DNA of 18,820 bases, from assembly GCA_030596225.1 (NCBI GenBank), contig JAUVKO010000008.1:1-18820 (forward strand), read 5' to 3'. The translations under genes and the position numbers were made by a program. Under the pieces are notes generated by a model, which was given only the letters and a program-made list of their open reading frames with translations, had not been told where the DNA came from and did no database searches. This document shows, one piece after another, positions 14,590 to 18,820 of the stretch. Every line of letters begins with the position of its first letter. The stretch's first letter is position 1. The DNA is from Fidelibacterota bacterium. Its GTDB lineage: Bacteria > Fidelibacterota > UBA8477 > JABMPR01.

Positions 14590-15547
14590 TCTGCTAAGAC
14601 CAATTCAGGCGGAACTTAACAGCTTTCAGCACTATTTCGAGAAGTCGCTCGGTTCTCATGTCTTTCTGATCAATCAGGTAATGAAATTCGTTATTGCCCA
14701 AAAGGGCAAGAAGATGCGCCCTATGCTTTTACTGCTATCAGCCAAATTGAATGGAGCATGTAATAAGCAGACCTATTCGGCAGCTACTCTGGTTGAAGTC
14801 CTGCATACAGCAACCCTGGTTCACGATGATGTGGTTGATGAGGCGGAAACACGTCGGGGTTTACCCAGTATCAACTCTATCTGGCGTAATAAGGTTAGTG
14901 TACTTATCGGAGATTATCTCTTTTCTAAGGCCTTGGTCCAAATGGTTGCCCTGAAGCATCCGGAGATGTTGGACTTACTGGCTAATACTGCGAATAAATT
15001 GGTCACCGGTGAGATCGATCAGATTGATCGTGCTCGCTCAGATACCATGACTGAAGCGGCTTATTTTGATATGATCGAGGATAAAACAGCCTCATTATTG
15101 GCTACAGGATGTAAACTGGGAGCGATGACTACCTCAGATGACCATGAAGTCTGGAATGCCCTTTTTGAATATGGGCGAAATTTTGGAATTGCCTTCCAGA
15201 TCAAGGATGATCTGTTCGATTTTGAGGGGCGAGCAGCCTCTGTTGGCAAACCCATTGGTCTTGACGTAAAGCACAACATGGTGACACTTCCCATTATTCA
15301 TGCCCTGCAACAAGCTGATAAGCAGGAAGTACGTGAATTTAAGCGAATGATCAAAAAGGACAGCGACAAGAAAGTTCGCAAATATGTTTTAGCGTTCATC
15401 AATCAATATGGTGGTTTGGATTATACGAAGCAGAAACTTCAGGATTATTCTGACCAGGCCAAAGCTAGTTTGGATCATTTCCCTGATAGTCCCGTCAAAC
15501 ATTCTATGATCCAATTTATTGATTTTAATATCCATCGCGAGAAATAG
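14570..15547 (+). CDS. Long-chain polyprenyl diphosphate synthase
   Basis: Adds isopentenyl units to an allylic diphosphate to make the side chain of a respiratory quinone. The 325 residues have GKKMRP (46-51), the first aspartate-rich motif DDVVD (86-90) in ATLVHDDVVDEAETRRG, GDYLFSKAL, and the second, DDLFD (213-217), followed by GKPIGLD. Residue Ala81, five before the first aspartate motif, is small, which usually means a long product (hepta- to decaprenyl, as in IspB/HepT). The start is a TTG at 14570 with AGAGG nine bases upstream, overlapping the tatC end by 20 bases, so translation is likely coupled. Exact chain length is not predictable. Confidence 0.92.
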   Translation: MKISLDDLLRPIQAELNSFQHYFEKSLGSHVFLINQVMKFVIAQKGKKMRPMLLLLSAKLNGACNKQTYSAATLVEVLHTATLVHDDVVDEAETRRGLPSINSIWRNKVSVLIGDYLFSKALVQMVALKHPEMLDLLANTANKLVTGEIDQIDRARSDTMTEAAYFDMIEDKTASLLATGCKLGAMTTSDDHEVWNALFEYGRNFGIAFQIKDDLFDFEGRAASVGKPIGLDVKHNMVTLPIIHALQQADKQEVREFKRMIKKDSDKKVRKYVLAFINQYGGLDYTKQKLQDYSDQAKASLDHFPDSPVKHSMIQFIDFNIHREK

Positions 15548-15551
15548 ACTT

Positions 15552-16205
15552 ATGGGGTGCCACATTCAGATCAGAGACCTGGCACTCAGTTATTCCTGGA
15601 AGAACTATACAAAAAGTATATTTGAAGACCTGAATCTCTGTATCGAAAAGGGTAGTTTCGTTTCCATAGTCGGGGGTAATGGCAGCGGAAAGAGCAGTCT
15701 GGTTAAGCTCATACTTGGTTTATCCGCTCCAGACCGGGGTGAGGTGATTGTAGATGGCCAAACGGTTAAACCCGGCTATCCGGAAGCAATCCGTGATCAT
15801 CGCATTGCATATATGGCTCAACAGATCGAGGAGTTGTTCTTTGCTGAGACCGTGCGGGAAGAATTATCATATGCAGGAGTTTCTTCAGACGAAGAGTTGA
15901 ATCAGATCCTGGATGGTTTAGGACTATGGAATTTTCTGGATCGATCCATAGAAAGTCTCTCAGGTGGCGAAAGGCAGGGCTTGGCATTGGCCCAGTTCAT
16001 GATGCACAAAGCAAGGCTGCTGATCCTTGATGAGCCTAGCTCTTATCTTGATTGGGATCGAGCAGAATTTCTAAGGAATTTCCTGTTGCAGGTCAATAGC
16101 AGTGGCAAAACCATCATTCATGTTACACAGTATCCCGCCGAGATCACTTGGGGAACTCACGTCATCGATCTAAATATGCCTGAACTGAAAGTCGCTCGTC
16201 TTTGA
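15552..16205 (+). CDS. ABC ATPase 1 of a tandem pair (EcfA/CbiO-like)
   Basis: A 217-residue ATP-binding subunit with Walker A GGNGSGKSS (41-49), Q-loop YMAQQ (87-91), FFAETVREELSYAG (96-109, like EcfA/CbiO subunits of ECF vitamin or metal importers), signature LSGGERQ (136-142) and Walker B LLILDEPSSYLD. The H-loop, normally TH, is IIHVTQYP, with Gln193 in place of His. The ATG at 15552 lies four bases after the previous stop; an upstream in-frame ATG at 15519 would overlap that gene by 29 bases and adds nothing recognisable. It ends in a 4-base overlap with the second ATPase. No permease (EcfT) or S-component gene follows, so the partner and substrate are unknown. Confidence 0.87.
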   Translation: MGCHIQIRDLALSYSWKNYTKSIFEDLNLCIEKGSFVSIVGGNGSGKSSLVKLILGLSAPDRGEVIVDGQTVKPGYPEAIRDHRIAYMAQQIEELFFAETVREELSYAGVSSDEELNQILDGLGLWNFLDRSIESLSGGERQGLALAQFMMHKARLLILDEPSSYLDWDRAEFLRNFLLQVNSSGKTIIHVTQYPAEITWGTHVIDLNMPELKVARL

Positions 16206-16861
16206 AGTTGATCATACCTCCATTAACCAAGACCTATCCCGGTGACAATGCATTTTCTTTGCACACGCCGGAAATAACCCTCAGTGATATGGGTTATACT
16301 TGCATTATTGGTAAGAATGGGTGCGGAAAGAGCAGTTTTGGAGAAGCTCTGGCAAGCTTAAGCAATGAGTATCCTAAACAGAATTGGTATTATTTACCTC
16401 AATACCTGGAACGCTTTCTGTTTGCAGAAAATGTATTGGAGCAATTGAGGAATCTACTTTCTCAAGATATTGATCGGTCCATATTAACAACCTTATTGCA
16501 GGAGTTGGGATTTTCAGATCCGGAAGGCATTTTAGAATTCCCATTTATTTTAATGAGTGGGGGAGAACGTCGTCGAGTTGCTCTGGCATGTGTGTTCTAT
16601 CTACAGCCGGAATTCATCATTTTGGATGAGTTAGATATTGGTGTTACTACAAAAGAAAACATGGTGCTTTTATCAAAAATAAATAATTTAAAAGCTATTG
16701 GTACAAGAGTGATTCTTATCTCTCATAATTATGAGTTTGTGAAAGGGTCATCTGACCTCATCTGTCTTGAAGATGGCGGTGTTGCGAGAGTGGGAAGAAC
16801 TAAAGTTCTACTGGCAGATGCAAAATTTGAATTAAGGGATTATGGTGTCAGGTTTAAATAA
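16202..16861 (+). CDS. ABC ATPase 2 of a tandem pair, compact
   Basis: A 219-residue ATP-binding subunit starting with TTG at 16202 in a TTGA overlap with ATPase 1. Walker A GKNGCGKSS is at 37-45, Q-loop YYLPQYLE has Gln67, signature MSGGERRRV is at 118-126, Walker B FIILDELDIG has Asp142 and Glu143 (the usual Pro after DE is Leu), and H-loop ISHN has His175. Only 22 residues lie between Walker A and the Q-loop, against about 41 in ATPase 1, so the usual antiparallel sheet segment is missing. FLFAENVLEQL resembles the EcfA pattern. ATPase 1 lacks the H-loop His and this one keeps it, so they may form a heterodimer with one main active site; that is inference. Confidence 0.83.
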   Translation: MKLIIPPLTKTYPGDNAFSLHTPEITLSDMGYTCIIGKNGCGKSSFGEALASLSNEYPKQNWYYLPQYLERFLFAENVLEQLRNLLSQDIDRSILTTLLQELGFSDPEGILEFPFILMSGGERRRVALACVFYLQPEFIILDELDIGVTTKENMVLLSKINNLKAIGTRVILISHNYEFVKGSSDLICLEDGGVARVGRTKVLLADAKFELRDYGVRFK

Positions 16862-16870
16862 AATAGTGTT

Positions 16871-17428
16871 ATGATGAAGTTTTTTACCGCAGCGAATACA
16901 ACCTCAGTTGCCCGTGCCTTGATGGTATTCCCCATTGTTTACCTTCTCAATGCCTGGGATGGGAAGTTGGTTAATTTTCCCATATGGGCTGCGTTCTGGA
17001 TATCCATGGCCATTTTTTCAGACTATCTGGATGGCTGGTTTGCTCGTTCGTATCATGAAGTTAGTCGTTTGGGCAAATTTTTAGATCCTGTGGCAGATAA
17101 GATCGTTATCTTTGGAGTGCTGTTCTTCGCAAAACCAGTGTCACAGGCAATTCCCAACTGGTTTGTTGCTTTTATTATTCTTCGGGAGTTGTTCATTTTT
17201 GGTTTAGGCTATCTGGTGAGTAAAGATTCAAAACGTGAGATGCAAGCCAACCGAACCGGAAAATGGTCCATATTTCTGACTAGTATCACATTCATCCTGA
17301 TGATTTTCAAGCTTAATCCCTGGGCAGACTATCTGCTCTATATCACTGTCGCTGTTGGCTCGGTTTCCTTCCTTTTGTATATGAAATATTATTACCACCT
17401 ATACCAGGTTGATGTAAAACGCAACTAA
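16871..17428 (+). CDS. pgsA: CDP-diacylglycerol-glycerol-3-phosphate phosphatidyltransferase (PgsA-like)
   Basis: Integral membrane enzyme likely making phosphatidylglycerol phosphate from CDP-diacylglycerol and glycerol-3-phosphate. The 185 residues contain the full CDP-alcohol phosphotransferase motif D51xxD54G55xxA58R59x8G68xxxD72xxxD76, and five to six hydrophobic segments. Two ATGs stand in tandem at the start and I used the first. It follows ATPase 2 by nine bases without a clear ribosome binding site. Other CDP-alcohol transferases (cardiolipin or phosphatidylserine synthase) share the motif; the length and the DYLDGWFAR sequence favour PgsA. Confidence 0.88.
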   Translation: MMKFFTAANTTSVARALMVFPIVYLLNAWDGKLVNFPIWAAFWISMAIFSDYLDGWFARSYHEVSRLGKFLDPVADKIVIFGVLFFAKPVSQAIPNWFVAFIILRELFIFGLGYLVSKDSKREMQANRTGKWSIFLTSITFILMIFKLNPWADYLLYITVAVGSVSFLLYMKYYYHLYQVDVKRN

Positions 17429-17465
17429 ACGCATCTTCTAACCTCATCCAATAGAGTATTTACAC

Positions 17466-18392
17466 ATGGTCTTTTCTTCTGCATTTAATAGATTAAAAAA
17501 GGGTTTAAGTCGTTCCCGTACCCAATTCAATAACCGAATCAGTAAACTTTTCACAGGTTCTGTCCCTCTCACAGAAGAGATGTTGGAAGAGATCGAAGAA
17601 ATTCTGATATCGGCTGATATAGGTGTCGAGTTATCGATGCTGATCATTGAAGATCTACGTAAGAATTTTCCTCTGAACCAGGTTGTTGAAATGGAAACAG
17701 TTATCGAATTTCTCAAAACTGATCTTATCAAGAGAATGGATATTGAAGAAACAGATCTGGAGCCCCAGGAAAAACCGCATGTCATCCTTGTGGTAGGGGT
17801 AAATGGTGTAGGCAAAACGACATCAATCGGAAAATTGGCGCATCACTATATCAATCAGGGCAAACAGGTTTTGCTGGTTGCCGGTGATACTTTCAGGGCT
17901 GCAGCTATCGAACAACTGGCTATTTGGTCAACCCGCAGTGGTGCAGAATTGATGAAGAAGGAAGTCGCAGACCCCAGTGCAGTAGTATACGATGCCTTAC
18001 AGAGTGCCAGACAGCGAGGTATCGATATTGTGATCATTGATACAGCCGGTCGTTTGCACACTCAGAAGAATCTTATGGACGAATTGGATAAGATTCAGCG
18101 TGTAGTAAAGAAAGTTATTCCCGGTGCACCTCATGAAACGGTACTGACCATTGATGCTACGACAGGCCAGAATGCTTTGATCCAGGCTCGGCAGTTTTCA
18201 CAGGTTACTCCGGTTGATCATCTATTTCTGACCAAACTTGATGGTACAGCTAAAGGGGGAATTGCTATTGCCATTCATCATAAGCTCGATATTCCGGTCA
18301 GGTATATTGGGATTGGCGAAAAAATAGGGGATATCCAGAACTTTGATGCAGCCAGGTATGTGGAAGCACTCTTTGAGGTGAGTAGTGGCTAA
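17466..18392 (+). CDS. ftsY: Signal recognition particle receptor FtsY
   Basis: SRP-type GTPase that docks ribosome-SRP complexes at the inner membrane. The 308 residues hold the N domain (about 5-95) and the G domain with GVNGVGKTTSIGKL (111-124), AGDTFRAAAIEQL, IIDTAGRLHTQKNLMDEL, LTIDATTGQNAL, FLTKLDGTAKGG and RYIGIGEKIGDIQNFD at the end. It has the short form without the long acidic A domain seen in Escherichia coli. The basic N-terminus (NRLKKGLSRSR) probably helps membrane binding. It lies 37 bases after pgsA; no Shine-Dalgarno is visible. It is followed by a repeat-bearing gap before rimO. Confidence 0.97.
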   Translation: MVFSSAFNRLKKGLSRSRTQFNNRISKLFTGSVPLTEEMLEEIEEILISADIGVELSMLIIEDLRKNFPLNQVVEMETVIEFLKTDLIKRMDIEETDLEPQEKPHVILVVGVNGVGKTTSIGKLAHHYINQGKQVLLVAGDTFRAAAIEQLAIWSTRSGAELMKKEVADPSAVVYDALQSARQRGIDIVIIDTAGRLHTQKNLMDELDKIQRVVKKVIPGAPHETVLTIDATTGQNALIQARQFSQVTPVDHLFLTKLDGTAKGGIAIAIHHKLDIPVRYIGIGEKIGDIQNFDAARYVEALFEVSSG

Positions 18393-18399
18393 GAACACT

Positions 18400-18560
18400 T
18401 CTCGCCAGTCTTCGGTATAGGTAGGCGCCAGGCAGCCAGAGCCACAGAGTTGCAGAGATGGTATTATAGTTAACCTGTTTCCGCAAAAACGAGTCTAGTA
18501 GCATAGAGGTTTCAAAACCTGTTTGACTTCGCCGATCGGCTCAGTTGAAAACGGGTTTAT
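18400..18560. repeat. Intergenic repeat fragments and hairpin between ftsY and rimO
   Basis: The 187-base gap (18393-18579) has CTTCGGTATAGGTAGGCGCCAGGCAG near 18410-18435, similar to CTTCGGCGTAGGTAGGCAG at 11378-11395. It also holds a palindrome AGGTTTCAAAACCT (18507-18520) and GCCGATCGGC (18531-18540). AAACCTGTTT (18515-18524) pairs with AAACGGGTTT (18549-18558) with one G-T pair, followed by an AT-rich run, so it might end the ftsY transcript. I see no gene here. Confidence 0.55.
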
Positions 18561-18579
18561 TAATTTATGAAAAATAAAT

Positions 18580-18820
18580 ATGACACCTACAAAACCAAAT
18601 AAGAAGGTTCACATCATCAGTCTTGGTTGTGTCAAGAATACTGTAGACAGCGAGATCATCGCCGGTGGATTAGAGTCAACGGGAATTGAACTGGTCGATG
18701 ATGCCCGGGATGCAAATACCATAATAATTAATACTTGTGGCTTTATCGAGGATGCTAAGCAGGAATCAGTGGAAGTGATCCTGGAAGCTGCTCAGCTAAA
18801 GAGTGAGGGTCAACTTCAGG
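18580..18820 (+). CDS. rimO: Ribosomal protein S12 methylthiotransferase RimO, N-terminal part
   Basis: Radical-SAM enzyme that adds a methylthio group to an Asp of ribosomal protein S12. The 80 visible codons show the N-terminal MTTase domain: IISLGCVKNTVDSE with Cys17 and INTCGFIEDAKQES with Cys53, two of the three Cys that hold the auxiliary Fe-S cluster. The gene runs off the right edge, so the radical-SAM CxxxCxxC site and TRAM domain are not seen. KNTVDSE and NTCGFIEDAKQES separate RimO from the related MiaB. No Shine-Dalgarno is visible upstream. Confidence 0.94.
   Translation, partial: MTPTKPNKKVHIISLGCVKNTVDSEIIAGGLESTGIELVDDARDANTIIINTCGFIEDAKQESVEVILEAAQLKSEGQLQ

Noticed and set aside
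18298..18504. Minus-strand frame of 68 codons at the ftsY end
   Set aside because: Shadow of ftsY and the repeat-bearing gap; no recognisable domain.

Overview
The window looks like a piece of a bacterial chromosome with moderate GC and tightly packed housekeeping genes. Together three things point to the FCB side of the bacterial tree (Marinimicrobia, Calditrichota or Ignavibacteria type): a gingipain-type C25 peptidase, an archaeal-type (type II) glyceraldehyde-3-phosphate dehydrogenase and a CcmC/CcmD pair. This placement is an inference from gene content; no rRNA gene is present. The one clear promoter is a consensus sigma70 type (TTGACA-17-TATATT) in front of rpsT.

Layout. (1) 7876 down to 1, minus strand: tilS - hpt - ftsH - folP - cdaA - C25 peptidase (cut by the left edge), with gaps of -4, 10, 22, 9 and 1 bases, so almost certainly one operon. 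It joins tRNA modification, purine salvage, membrane protein quality control, folate synthesis and c-di-AMP synthesis to a secreted protease. (2) 9867 down to 7948, minus: ccmC - ccmD - type II GAPDH, with overlapping ends and a terminator hairpin after it. (3) 10192-11130, plus: a lone amidinotransferase/DDAH-family hydrolase between two intergenic stretches full of GC-rich inverted repeats. (4) 11777 down to 11523, minus: rpsT, with its own promoter and a strong terminator. (5) From 12048 to the right edge, plus: crp/fnr-type regulator - meaB - tatC - polyprenyl diphosphate synthase - two ABC ATPases - pgsA - ftsY - (repeat-bearing gap) - rimO (cut by the right edge). Several of these concern the membrane: Tat export, isoprenoid chains, phosphatidylglycerol phosphate synthesis and SRP receptor.

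Most of the window is ordinary core genome. The parts worth a second look are: the C25 peptidase one base after cdaA; a diadenylate cyclase with RHL in place of the usual RHR motif; the overlapping ccmD/GAPDH pair; a tandem ABC ATPase pair with no visible membrane partner, an unusual H-loop and a shortened second subunit; and a dispersed palindromic repeat family found in opposite orientation on both sides of the DDAH-like gene. I did not find a mobile element, CRISPR array, toxin-antitoxin pair or defence island, and I see no clear evidence of an entirely new system.
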